From Bdellovibrionales bacterium (lineage in GTDB: Bacteria; Bdellovibrionota; Bdellovibrionia; Bdellovibrionales; UBA1609): 64,000 bases of DNA. The stretch is from the NCBI GenBank assembly GCA_016716765.1, contig JADJVA010000006.1, positions 372,001-436,000 on the forward strand, read 5' to 3'. Shown piece after piece: positions 8,047-16,705 of this stretch. The notes under the pieces are model-generated. The model did no database searches and was not told where the DNA came from. It saw only the letters and a program-made list of their open reading frames with translations. Both the position numbers and the translations under genes were made by a program. Every line of letters starts with the position of its first letter. The first letter of the stretch is position 1.

Positions 8047-10627
8047 AAATCTCACATCAGTTCGGGTTCATTCCATCTCCTTGGTTTTGGCGCTTTCTTT
8101 CGTTCTTTTTTCATGTAGCGGTGAGAACAAACCATCTCAGTCAGCACCAGTCATAGAAATGAAGGATTCTCAGTGCTTAAGAAAAGTTGATGAATCGCTG
8201 GCCGGTTATTTTGACGGAAAGCTCTCAGACGCAAAGGTGAATCGCTTTTGGGATTGCATGGAAAATGCGTTTCAGATGTTTATGAGACACACCAAGGGTC
8301 GAGAGATTGGTTTGTACCATGCCAAAGAACTTCGTAATTTTTTGCATACGTTCTTTTTGGGCGACATTAGGATGACTGACGGTCTTCTGAAAGAACTAAT
8401 GCAAATCAAAAGAGTGTTCCTGGGTGGCAGTACGGATTATGTGACCTACGAAGAGCTTGATTACACTTTGCAACTTTTTGAAGGTTTTCGGCAATTGACT
8501 CTGGATTTATTGCCTCACATACGTTTACTTACTGGCGAGTTTTATCATTTTCAAAAGAGCTATTCCACCAAAGATTTGGATGAATCTTTATTTGTATTGT
8601 CGCAGACGATGGATAAATTTGCCCATCTCATAGAGAAATCGGAGCAGTCTTATGACTTCAAAAATTTTGAGAATCTTTTAGAAGAGGTCTATCAGCTCAT
8701 TAATGGCAAGGGGAAGAGGGGAGGCAAGGGTGGAAATGGCGAAAAGGGCGGTAAAAAATTGCGCCTGGTCCAGGAGCTAGTCCCGATTCTCGGTGAATTC
8801 AAGAATAGTTTGGTCGGTTCGCCCTTGGAATCCATTTTACCTGGTCAGTGGAAAAAATCTGCGACAATCTTGTCTGAAATCTTTGGTCTCTGGATGCGTT
8901 ACGAGCATTTTTCTTTTCATCGAGGTTGGTCCGAAGACGCAGAGAAGTTGGAAGCGGCCTTTCGGTCCATGTATGCTTCCACTCAGCGATTGGGCCTTGT
9001 GATTAGCGAGACCGACAAGGATTTGGAGTGGTCGAAGGTTGAAAAGATAGTCGATGACTTGGATCTTGTGGTTGGAAAGTATCGCGGGGATTCTCCGATA
9101 GGAGCTGTCAAGCAGTACCTCCCCTTTATTGGCGAACTTAAGGCTCAACTTGTAGGTGGCGAGAAGAATCGAGTCGCTGCGGTCGAATGGCCCACTCTGA
9201 TGCGACGACTGACCCAGTTGGCAGAGGTGGGTTTGAGGTGGAATCATCTCGTGATGCCATTGGGATGGAGCGAGGGGCCGGGTCTGGATCATTTGGATTA
9301 CTCTGTTCAATTGGCTTTGAAGTTAGTGGATGAGGCCATCAATCATCACAAAGAAAAGGAAATTTCCAAAACGGATCTGGAGGGCCTGATCGTCACGGCT
9401 GAGAAATCAAAACTTTTGCCTCTGGGACTGACTGCTCAATCGATCAATCAAACTTTACCTGTGTTTCTCAATAAAATACTTAATGATCGCAGCCAGGAAC
9501 AGAGAAGTGATCCTGGGAGAGGTTTTGATTCAGGACATCTGAATTATATCTCCAAGCAGTGGACCGATTGGTCTCGTGCTCAAAAATTTGTCAATGCCTC
9601 AGCAAAAGGAACTCCGCTCGACCCTCAAGGGGACAGCATTCTTCTGGAGATGTCGAATCTGATGGATAGCCCCTGGCCCCTCGTGACAGATGCAGAGGGC
9701 CGGCTTGTCTTTCGTTCTAAAGAGGAAATAAGTTGGAACCAATCCTCTTTGACCCAACTGAATGGAGTGCGCTCTTTGTTGCGGCTCTTGATTCTCGGAT
9801 ATGCCGAGGATGAAAGTCGGCGTCATGAGGCGATGGGGGTCACCCGTGATGAATTGGCAACGATAGCAGAAGATATCTTTCCCTTGGCGGTTGATATTGG
9901 ACTATTTTCTCCCGAAGATCCGAATATTTGGGAAAGAATTTTCATTGAATCAGATCTCTTTATGCCAAGGAGCAACGGGGATGAGGTTGTCAGTTTAGTT
10001 GAAGGCGCTGAGTATTTTGCTTTCGTCCTAAGTGGTATTAAGGCTGGCGAAAAATTTTTGAACCTGGTTCCTCCCGAATGTCTTCAATCAAGTGGAAAAG
10101 AAGAGAGAGTGCTGACGTCCTGTTATCGCGAAATCTTGAGTCTCAAACGCGCCAAGGTACTTGCTCACCTTCCGAAGCTTGTGGATTTCAGTCGTCAGTT
10201 AAATTCAAAGCAATGGGATGCCTTGGTGGAATACCTTGAAACCGCAGTGAGAGGTCCTGATGGGGCCGATGGAGCCATTCCCATTAAGACGTCGGATATC
10301 AAGGAATTATTGGTGTTGGCTCAGTACCTCGAGACGTTTTTTCTCCGCTTTAACAAGGATGGGGATTTTTGGCATATAAGTAGAGAGGAGGCTTTAGTTG
10401 CTTTCCCGGTCTATGACTTGCCGCTTCTGAGTTTGCTTGGCTTTGCAGATCGAGAAGACCGCGAAGCTCTATTTACTTATATGATGAAAAATTGCCAGCC
10501 TCCCCCTCAAACTATCGAGGGATTAGAGGAGCTTCAAAGGTGGAAAAGCCAGAAAGATCAATGGGCATTTCAGGCGGATCGAATGTGTTTGGCTCACGTG
10601 TTATCTGAGCTTGCAAAGTCACTTTAG
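8036..10627 (+). CDS. Large lipoprotein with degenerate EF-hand, module 1
   Basis: I place the start at the ATG at 8036, which overlaps the barrel stop (8044-8046) and gives a clean lipoprotein signal (LALSFVLFSC). The open frame extends 54 nt further upstream but would spoil that signal. The 863-residue product is mostly helical. It has a Gly/Lys-rich low-complexity stretch near residues 223-240, conserved cysteines around the mature N-terminus (CLRK, WDCM), and near residue 770 an EF-hand-like loop, NKDGDFWHISREE, with one residue too many for the canonical loop. It is homologous to the lipoprotein at 12228-15014, for example FLGGSTD versus FLGGTAD. It probably acts with the barrel at 6565 in the outer membrane. 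Function unknown. Confidence 0.75.
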   Translation: MFSRNLTSVRVHSISLVLALSFVLFSCSGENKPSQSAPVIEMKDSQCLRKVDESLAGYFDGKLSDAKVNRFWDCMENAFQMFMRHTKGREIGLYHAKELRNFLHTFFLGDIRMTDGLLKELMQIKRVFLGGSTDYVTYEELDYTLQLFEGFRQLTLDLLPHIRLLTGEFYHFQKSYSTKDLDESLFVLSQTMDKFAHLIEKSEQSYDFKNFENLLEEVYQLINGKGKRGGKGGNGEKGGKKLRLVQELVPILGEFKNSLVGSPLESILPGQWKKSATILSEIFGLWMRYEHFSFHRGWSEDAEKLEAAFRSMYASTQRLGLVISETDKDLEWSKVEKIVDDLDLVVGKYRGDSPIGAVKQYLPFIGELKAQLVGGEKNRVAAVEWPTLMRRLTQLAEVGLRWNHLVMPLGWSEGPGLDHLDYSVQLALKLVDEAINHHKEKEISKTDLEGLIVTAEKSKLLPLGLTAQSINQTLPVFLNKILNDRSQEQRSDPGRGFDSGHLNYISKQWTDWSRAQKFVNASAKGTPLDPQGDSILLEMSNLMDSPWPLVTDAEGRLVFRSKEEISWNQSSLTQLNGVRSLLRLLILGYAEDESRRHEAMGVTRDELATIAEDIFPLAVDIGLFSPEDPNIWERIFIESDLFMPRSNGDEVVSLVEGAEYFAFVLSGIKAGEKFLNLVPPECLQSSGKEERVLTSCYREILSLKRAKVLAHLPKLVDFSRQLNSKQWDALVEYLETAVRGPDGADGAIPIKTSDIKELLVLAQYLETFFLRFNKDGDFWHISREEALVAFPVYDLPLLSLLGFADREDREALFTYMMKNCQPPPQTIEGLEELQRWKSQKDQWAFQADRMCLAHVLSELAKSL

Positions 10628-10801
10628 AAGATTTTAGCTTCAAAAACATGTATAAATTTCATTTTTATTCAATTGATTCTGCGTAAATTAGTCAAGATTG
10701 GTTACAAAATGGGTCTTTCTGGGTAAAAGGTGGTTGCCTGTAAAGATAGATTTGGTAATTTACCCCCTGAAAGAGCGAGGTGCCTGGTGGATTTTGGGCG
10801 C

Positions 10802-12238
10802 ATGCGATTTTTCAAATTTTGGCTTTTTCTTTTATGCGAGGTTTTTCTCGTGGTGCTTCTGTGCCCTCAAGACGTCGGGGCCGAGGTGGCCTCAAGAGAA
10901 GATTCTTTGTACCTTCAGATCTTGAGTGATGGGTACCTTTCGTCGGGCGCATTGAAAGACGGTGATAGCTCTTATTCAGTTGTTGGTCTCGACTATTCTC
11001 TGCGATCAAGGCAGGGCAGCCGACTTTTTCTTTTTCATGCCTGGGGCCAGCAGAGCTTGGATGAATCAAGGGAGCAGCAGTTCACTTTGCCTGAGGCCTA
11101 CGCGGGATGGACGACAGACTCAAGGGTTTTTCATTTTGGATTTGGTCGAAAGATTGAAACCTGGAGTGCTCTTGATCGTGAGTGGAAGATGGGCTTGTGG
11201 GGGCCCTTATTTAATTGGGATCCATTGAGACCTCAGGAGCAGGGTTTGGTCGGTTTTTTCTCCAAGATCAAGTTGAGTCATTGGGAAGTGGCATTTTTTG
11301 CGTCGCCTTTATTTTTTCCAGATCAGGGGCCGCAGTTCGCTTTGAATGAGGGCAGTTTTGAATCCTACAGTCGCTGGTTTTCACCTCCACAAGAAAGAAT
11401 CGAGGTGTTTCACAAAGATTCTGACATCTATTATAAGCTTCAGAAGCCGCGCACTCAGGACATTGTCCTTCAGTCGAGCTGGGCCATGCGCCTACTTTAT
11501 GGAGATCCGAGTGAAGGCTTTTGGGGACAATGGTCCATCAGCAACAAACCCATGAATCAGCTTCATCTGGGTGTTGAGGCCTTTCGAAATATTGCTTTGC
11601 AGGAATCTTTTGGTAGTACGGTCGCTGTCATCCATGCAGGAACTGTGAATCATCAATTGAATACAGTTGAGGCCGGTCGGACTTGGAATGGGGTGAAGCT
11701 GTGGTTGAGCGCATCCGAGGAAACTCCTGGCTCTTCAGATATGAATCCGGTCTGGGAGCAGTCTCCTCTCTTTGAGTCTCGCGTTTATGGGGCTCATCTG
11801 AGCCACCCATTTCCTTTGCCCAAAATCACAGCGAGTCAACTTTCATGGAATTATGTCCATACAGTAGAGGGTCGGCAGGTGAAGGCCAAGTCAGCAGAGG
11901 GGACGGACGGGGTTTTGCTCGCGGGGGAGTCAGGCGATCGCTTTTCACAGAGATTTCCTCTTCAAAGGGGAGTTGGTCTTAAATGGGAGGCGAGATTGAG
12001 TGAAACTGTGGGCCGTCGTATTGGGTGGGAAACTCAGTACGTCTATTCATTTCCTGATCGTGCTGCATGGTTTTCTGTTTCGGCCAAGTGGGGTATGAGC
12101 TCTCAGTTAACTTTGATTGCAGGAATTGATATTTTAGGGGCGAGTCCCAGTGACAGTGGGGAGATTCTTGAGAAGAGTACTTTTAGTCGTTTTCGGCAGA
12201 ATGATAGGATTGGGGGGGGACTGACCTATGTTTTCTAG
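10802..12238 (+). CDS. Outer-membrane beta-barrel protein, module 2
   Basis: This 478-residue paralogue of the 6565 product also ends in TYVF. The frame is open from 10730, but the ATG at 10802 gives a proper signal peptide (MRFFKFWLFLLCEVFLVVLL, cleaved near VGA), so I prefer it. The shared signature runs GFGRK, TWSALDREW, FASPLFFPDQGP, SFES and NKPMNQLHLG. The last 11 nt overlap the next lipoprotein gene in the same way as in module 1. Tandem duplication of the pair is the simplest explanation. Confidence 0.72.
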   Translation: MRFFKFWLFLLCEVFLVVLLCPQDVGAEVASREDSLYLQILSDGYLSSGALKDGDSSYSVVGLDYSLRSRQGSRLFLFHAWGQQSLDESREQQFTLPEAYAGWTTDSRVFHFGFGRKIETWSALDREWKMGLWGPLFNWDPLRPQEQGLVGFFSKIKLSHWEVAFFASPLFFPDQGPQFALNEGSFESYSRWFSPPQERIEVFHKDSDIYYKLQKPRTQDIVLQSSWAMRLLYGDPSEGFWGQWSISNKPMNQLHLGVEAFRNIALQESFGSTVAVIHAGTVNHQLNTVEAGRTWNGVKLWLSASEETPGSSDMNPVWEQSPLFESRVYGAHLSHPFPLPKITASQLSWNYVHTVEGRQVKAKSAEGTDGVLLAGESGDRFSQRFPLQRGVGLKWEARLSETVGRRIGWETQYVYSFPDRAAWFSVSAKWGMSSQLTLIAGIDILGASPSDSGEILEKSTFSRFRQNDRIGGGLTYVF

Positions 12239-15014
12239 AAGAAATGAGTCTAAGGGAATCAACTTTTTGAAGCATGTGGGCCTGCTTTTGGTTTTGGGTC
12301 TCGGGGTCTGTGCGTGCAGCATGAACTTCGGAGAGAAGAAAGAGGCAGCTCCCGCTCTAAAATTAAATTCTGATAAGTTCACCTGTCTCAGTAAAATCGG
12401 TGAAAAGATAGAATCCTATTTTGGAGCTGAAATGAGTCTTGCTGAGACCGAGCAGTTTTACACTTGCATTCAGGCATCTTTTGATACTTTTCAAGTCTAT
12501 GCGCGCGGAGTTGAGAAAGATTCCTATTCTCCAAATGAATTGCGCGCCTTTTTGGAGAGTGATGTCATCTACCCCAAAAAAATTGGGGACGGATTCATGA
12601 GCGAAGCGATGAATCTAAAAATGGCTTTCTTGGGTGGTACAGCGGATAAAATTACCCGGGCTGAGTTAAAACGTTTTGCGGAATTCCTTGAGATCTTAAA
12701 GGATGCGAGCACTCAGTTTCAGCCTCACATGGCCACATTAAATCCTTCTGTCGCAATGGAGAGGACTCCTGATTTTGTAGATCGCCTGGGGCAAGGAAAA
12801 TCAGCTGGAGAGTCAGCGATTCAAATAGCTCAGTTGTTGGGGCGTGAGATTGGCAATATTGCTCAGCCTTTGAGACTGGAGCACTTGGGTGGGTTTGTCG
12901 TCGAATTGGCCCGCTTTATTTATGGAGACAGCGAAAAACTTGAACGGGCCAAACTTTGGGCTCAAATGATCTCTACGGTAAAACCAATTCTCGTTGGGGG
13001 CTCTCCAGAAATATTGGAGCCCAGTAACTGGAAATCTTTTTTGGAAGGCGGGTTGGCTTGGTACTTAGTGTTTGTGCGCTCGAAGTATGAAGCCTCACAA
13101 GGAAGCTTCTTTTATGGGCCCGTGTTTGCTGATTTTGTTGACAATGTAAATCGAGGTTTTCAACTCATTCAAAATTCATTAAATAGTCAGCCCGACAAGC
13201 TCATCTCCTTTAACTCTTTGGAAAGGCTATTTTTTGGGATGAAGGCACTGGACATTGTGCCATGGACAATCACATCGCAATCTTTTACTGAGTTCATGCC
13301 TGTTTTGGTGAACAAGGCTTTTGGTGATTTGGGAAAAGCCCCTCAATTTCGCCTAGGAAATGGGATCACAGGTGAACACCTCAATCAGGCGCACCAGGAG
13401 TTTAAGAGATGGGCTGCAATTCAGTCCTATCTGGAATCTCAATTGTCTCCCGGGTATAGGAACGAATTAGCAAAGTCTAGTGGAGGCGGAAACAAAAGTC
13501 TCAAACTAGACTGGGAATTGTCGTCGATTGGCAAGATGGGAATTGATATCACTGCTGATAGAGGTGGTGGATTGGCCTTGTTTGGCGTGGGCTTTGAAGG
13601 AAGAGAAACCGACTTTGCTATTGGTGAATTGAAATCAATCATTGAAAGGGTGAGACCATTCTTTAAGCAGGGAGAGGGACGAACCTACCTGACCTACAAG
13701 GATGAGATCGTTAAAGTTCAAGGATTTTATAATCTTTCAATTATGAATGTCGTTCGTGGGTTGACGAGACTTTTGGTGCGTGGATATTCGGAAGAACCAT
13801 CTCGAGCGGCTAAGATGGAGGGAGTGACACAGACTGAGCTCTCCGAGTTCTTCAAAAGCATTCGAGGGATTGGTGGTGATTTAAAAATTCTTGACCGTCG
13901 CAACGTGGAAAGCCTCGGGGGTCGCGTTTACACCGAGGGAAATGTATTTACTTACCTTGGTAATGCCTTGCAGGAATCTTTGAAGACAAATCAATTTGGA
14001 GATCTGTTGGACTTTGGGGAAACTGTCGAGCTGATCAGTCTTGTTTTTTCCGGAAACAATTTGGGAAGCGAGATGTATCAGCAAGCTCTATCGAGCTGTG
14101 AAACGGGACCTCTGGATTTTTTCGATCGGCCAAAACTGAAGCGTGAATGCTTTTCTGAAATATTTTTTAGTAGGATTGGTGATTGGTTGACTCAGTTGCC
14201 TCAAATGAAAAACTATTGGCAGAATTTGACAGTTGAGGAAAGGCATTCGGCGCTGATGGTTCTATCTCGAATGGCTGTTCGTCCGGTGCAAGATGATTTG
14301 GACTACATAGAAATAGCTGCGAATCCCCTGGTTGGAACAAGGCCCATTGAAACCTGTGTGCGTCCAGGTATTCTTCAATTTGGTCCATGGGGAAGATCGG
14401 CTCATGATAAATTTGAGAAATGTCAGATCGACAATTATATTCGGGAAGAGCGGCTAGAAAAGGTAGTTGCCCGTCTTGAAAAGGGCGGCTTTCAAGCAGT
14501 TGATTGTGCCTGGTCTGGATCGATAGAACTTTCGAAATCCTACTGCGATTGGATTGAAGCCGGAGAAATGGCTACAATTTCTGTTGTCATTCACTACATT
14601 GAGACAATCTTGACTCGTTTTGACCTTGATTTGGATGGTCGAATCACCTCCAGCGAGGCATGGGAGGCCTTTCCGGTATTCCGGGGACTCATTGACAGGG
14701 TGGCGAAGGCAAATGGATTTAACCTCGAAGAGAAAAGGCTCCGCGAAGTTTACGCATTTCTTCTCAGTGAAGGACGAATTCCTACAAAGCAAGATTTTCT
14801 TTGGAAGATGGCTTCGGTGGGATCTTCTTTGAAAATTGACATTGATAGAATGGGCCTTCTCAAAATTTTTGAAATTTTTGTCGGAGGCGGCAAGAGCAAA
14901 ATGATGAGTGCATCCAGAGAGCTCGCTCAGTTTCGCAAGCAAAAAGAGAAGGAGCAGAGAGCGTCTGAGACTTCACGGAAGAGCGCGGAGGAATTTGAAT
15001 TCGCTGGCCCATAA
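12228..15014 (+). CDS. Large lipoprotein with canonical EF-hand loop, module 2
   Basis: The 928-residue lipoprotein starts at an ATG inside the barrel's last codons. Its lipobox is LGVCAC after a hydrophobic stretch (VGLLLVLGLG). Conserved CLSK and FYTCI cysteine positions match module 1. Near residue 798 lies a textbook EF-hand loop (DLDLDGRITSSE: D1, D3, D5, G6, I8, E12), which should bind calcium. The C-terminus is charged and probably coiled (QFRKQKEKEQRASE). It is mostly helical and has no enzymatic motif I recognise. It likely partners with the barrel at 10802. Confidence 0.75.
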   Translation: MFSRRNESKGINFLKHVGLLLVLGLGVCACSMNFGEKKEAAPALKLNSDKFTCLSKIGEKIESYFGAEMSLAETEQFYTCIQASFDTFQVYARGVEKDSYSPNELRAFLESDVIYPKKIGDGFMSEAMNLKMAFLGGTADKITRAELKRFAEFLEILKDASTQFQPHMATLNPSVAMERTPDFVDRLGQGKSAGESAIQIAQLLGREIGNIAQPLRLEHLGGFVVELARFIYGDSEKLERAKLWAQMISTVKPILVGGSPEILEPSNWKSFLEGGLAWYLVFVRSKYEASQGSFFYGPVFADFVDNVNRGFQLIQNSLNSQPDKLISFNSLERLFFGMKALDIVPWTITSQSFTEFMPVLVNKAFGDLGKAPQFRLGNGITGEHLNQAHQEFKRWAAIQSYLESQLSPGYRNELAKSSGGGNKSLKLDWELSSIGKMGIDITADRGGGLALFGVGFEGRETDFAIGELKSIIERVRPFFKQGEGRTYLTYKDEIVKVQGFYNLSIMNVVRGLTRLLVRGYSEEPSRAAKMEGVTQTELSEFFKSIRGIGGDLKILDRRNVESLGGRVYTEGNVFTYLGNALQESLKTNQFGDLLDFGETVELISLVFSGNNLGSEMYQQALSSCETGPLDFFDRPKLKRECFSEIFFSRIGDWLTQLPQMKNYWQNLTVEERHSALMVLSRMAVRPVQDDLDYIEIAANPLVGTRPIETCVRPGILQFGPWGRSAHDKFEKCQIDNYIREERLEKVVARLEKGGFQAVDCAWSGSIELSKSYCDWIEAGEMATISVVIHYIETILTRFDLDLDGRITSSEAWEAFPVFRGLIDRVAKANGFNLEEKRLREVYAFLLSEGRIPTKQDFLWKMASVGSSLKIDIDRMGLLKIFEIFVGGGKSKMMSASRELAQFRKQKEKEQRASETSRKSAEEFEFAGP

Positions 15015-15081
15015 CGCGTAAAGTCTTTCAAATGTATAGGTAATAAAATAGCCTGATTCCTCAACTATTTGGAGGTGCCAC

Positions 15082-15720
15082 ATGACAAGGCTGTTTTTGA
15101 TTTATCAAAGGGTGATTGTTTCTATTTTTGGTGTCCTAGCTTGTTGGTTCAGTCTCAACGGTGGAATGAGATTTTTTGGAATAGCCGATGCGGCGCCCGG
15201 CTCTAAAGTGAGTCAGTTTGTTTTGGATCAAAGCCACACTCAGGTTATTTTTCGAGTTTCCCATTTGGGTTTTAGTTATGTGACCGGATTTTTCACTAAA
15301 GTAGACGGTGAAATAGCGATCAATGACGAAAATCCGTCTGAAAGCAAAGTAAAATTTGTGATCGCGACGGACAGTGTGAACACACACTTTGCCGATCGTG
15401 ATGATCATTTGCGCAAACCTGATTTTTTTGATGCAAAAAAATACCCAGAGATCATCTTTACCAGTAGCAAGATCTCCAAACAGAACGGAAATATTTATTC
15501 TGTTGAGGGAACTCTCAATCTTCATGGCAAAGTGAAGCCAATTAAGTTTCCCTTTACGCGTCTGAAAACAGGTCCTGACATGAAGGGTCAAACACGTACG
15601 GGAGGATTTGCTAACTTTGTGATCAAGCGAAGTGATTTCGGCATGAATTATATGAATGGTCCGGATAAGATCGGCGATGAGGTTGAAATGACCATTAATT
15701 TAGAAGCCGTTCTCAAGTAA
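15082..15720 (+). CDS. YceI-family periplasmic lipid-binding-type protein
   Basis: The protein has 212 residues, an N-terminal signal segment (through IADAAPG) and a YceI lipocalin-like fold. Diagnostic motifs are VLDQSHTQVIFRVSHLGFS, the HFADRDDHLRKPDFFDAKKYPEI block, then EGTLNLHGK and a C-terminal GDEVEMTINLEA. The family binds isoprenoid-like lipids in a beta-barrel cavity and is usually periplasmic; what it carries here is unknown. GGAGGT lies just before the ATG. It follows the module 2 lipoprotein by 67 bp and precedes a membrane protein by 18 bp. Confidence 0.93.
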   Translation: MTRLFLIYQRVIVSIFGVLACWFSLNGGMRFFGIADAAPGSKVSQFVLDQSHTQVIFRVSHLGFSYVTGFFTKVDGEIAINDENPSESKVKFVIATDSVNTHFADRDDHLRKPDFFDAKKYPEIIFTSSKISKQNGNIYSVEGTLNLHGKVKPIKFPFTRLKTGPDMKGQTRTGGFANFVIKRSDFGMNYMNGPDKIGDEVEMTINLEAVLK

Positions 15721-15738
15721 AGCTGCGAGGTTTTTGGA

Positions 15739-16680
15739 TTGAAACCAATGCTTGAAGTGATAAAGGGGAGTTTGTTGCTTCCCCTTTTTCTTACGGTAAT
15801 AGGCTTGTTTGTCGCGAGATCTGTGAATCGACGGGTTCTCGCAAGCGAGGCCTCATCTTTAGGCGAGACCGGAACGACTGGAAGTTCCAAAAGAAGTCTT
15901 GAAGTTGAGATCAAGCGCTTCGTTGGCCGGAGTTTGGTCTCCTTGGGTCCTGCTTTCGCTTTTTTAGGGGCTTGGCTGGCCTTGATCGGCTCGCCTGGTT
16001 TTGATTTCTTCTCGGGACCCGAAATTCTCCTGGTTGCCACCCCTCTATTGGCTGTTCTTTCTAGCTCTATTTCTCATCGCATCTGGCGCCAAATGTGTTT
16101 TGGGTTGATTGGAATAGGAACAATTTTCCTGTTTCTTCGCCCTTTCAATATTCAGGATTTGTCTTTGTGGCTGATGATCACGGCGGTTATTTGTCTTTTT
16201 TGTGTTTGGAATTATTTCTTTTCGCGATCGGCTGTCGATGTGAGCGGCGAGTCTTGTCTTCATCGCTTTGAGGCCGCTGGTTTTTACCTCAGCTACCTCG
16301 GGATCGGTTTGCTATTGGCTTTTGAGATGCTGATGTGGGGGAGTGCTTCTTGGGCACAAGTGATGGGCGGAGTTGTCTCGTCGCTATCTGTGAATATGGC
16401 ATTTATCTTGATCGACGACCTGAAAAATTGGCAGGCGCGACCCGACTGGCTTTGGCTTTTTTATTGTTGGCAAGCGATTTTGGCTCATTTCTATCTTGAG
16501 GTTCCAATTCAATTTCTTATTCCACTCGCCGCACTCGCGCTGTTGAGTGTGTATTGGGAATATCACTTCAAAGCTCGGGCCAACTTTCAAAGATTGATTC
16601 TCTTAGTCCTCATCGTTTTTACGACAGTATTCGGTTGTGTGATTTGGGCTTTTCTGACAAAGCCCAAATCATTCTATTAA
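15739..16680 (+). CDS. Multi-pass membrane protein of unknown function
   Basis: The 313-residue product is dominated by hydrophobic helices (roughly eight, for example LLLPLFLTVIGLF, LGPAFAFLGAWLALIG, LLLAFEMLMWG and LILLVLIVFTTVFGCVIW). The listed start is TTG at 15739, preceded by GCGAGG; an ATG at 15748 is an alternative. A serine/arginine-rich cytoplasmic loop follows helix 1. I do not recognise the family. It is 18 bp downstream of the YceI gene, so the two are probably co-transcribed; membrane proteins next to YceI genes are common, but usually cytochrome b561, whose heme-ligand pattern I do not see here. Confidence 0.65.
   Translation: MKPMLEVIKGSLLLPLFLTVIGLFVARSVNRRVLASEASSLGETGTTGSSKRSLEVEIKRFVGRSLVSLGPAFAFLGAWLALIGSPGFDFFSGPEILLVATPLLAVLSSSISHRIWRQMCFGLIGIGTIFLFLRPFNIQDLSLWLMITAVICLFCVWNYFFSRSAVDVSGESCLHRFEAAGFYLSYLGIGLLLAFEMLMWGSASWAQVMGGVVSSLSVNMAFILIDDLKNWQARPDWLWLFYCWQAILAHFYLEVPIQFLIPLAALALLSVYWEYHFKARANFQRLILLVLIVFTTVFGCVIWAFLTKPKSFY
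16641..16670 (+). terminator. Strong 12-bp hairpin at the end of the membrane-protein gene
   Basis: GATTTGGGCTTT (16641-16652) pairs perfectly with AAAGCCCAAATC (16659-16670) across a 6-nt loop. It lies inside the last codons of the 15739 gene and is followed by the T-rich ATTCTATTAATTCT. It sits between two convergent genes and probably ends the rightward transcript. The T tract is imperfect, so termination strength is uncertain. Confidence 0.5.
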
Positions 16681-16705
16681 TTCTACTGATTTGATTGTAT
16701 TAAGT

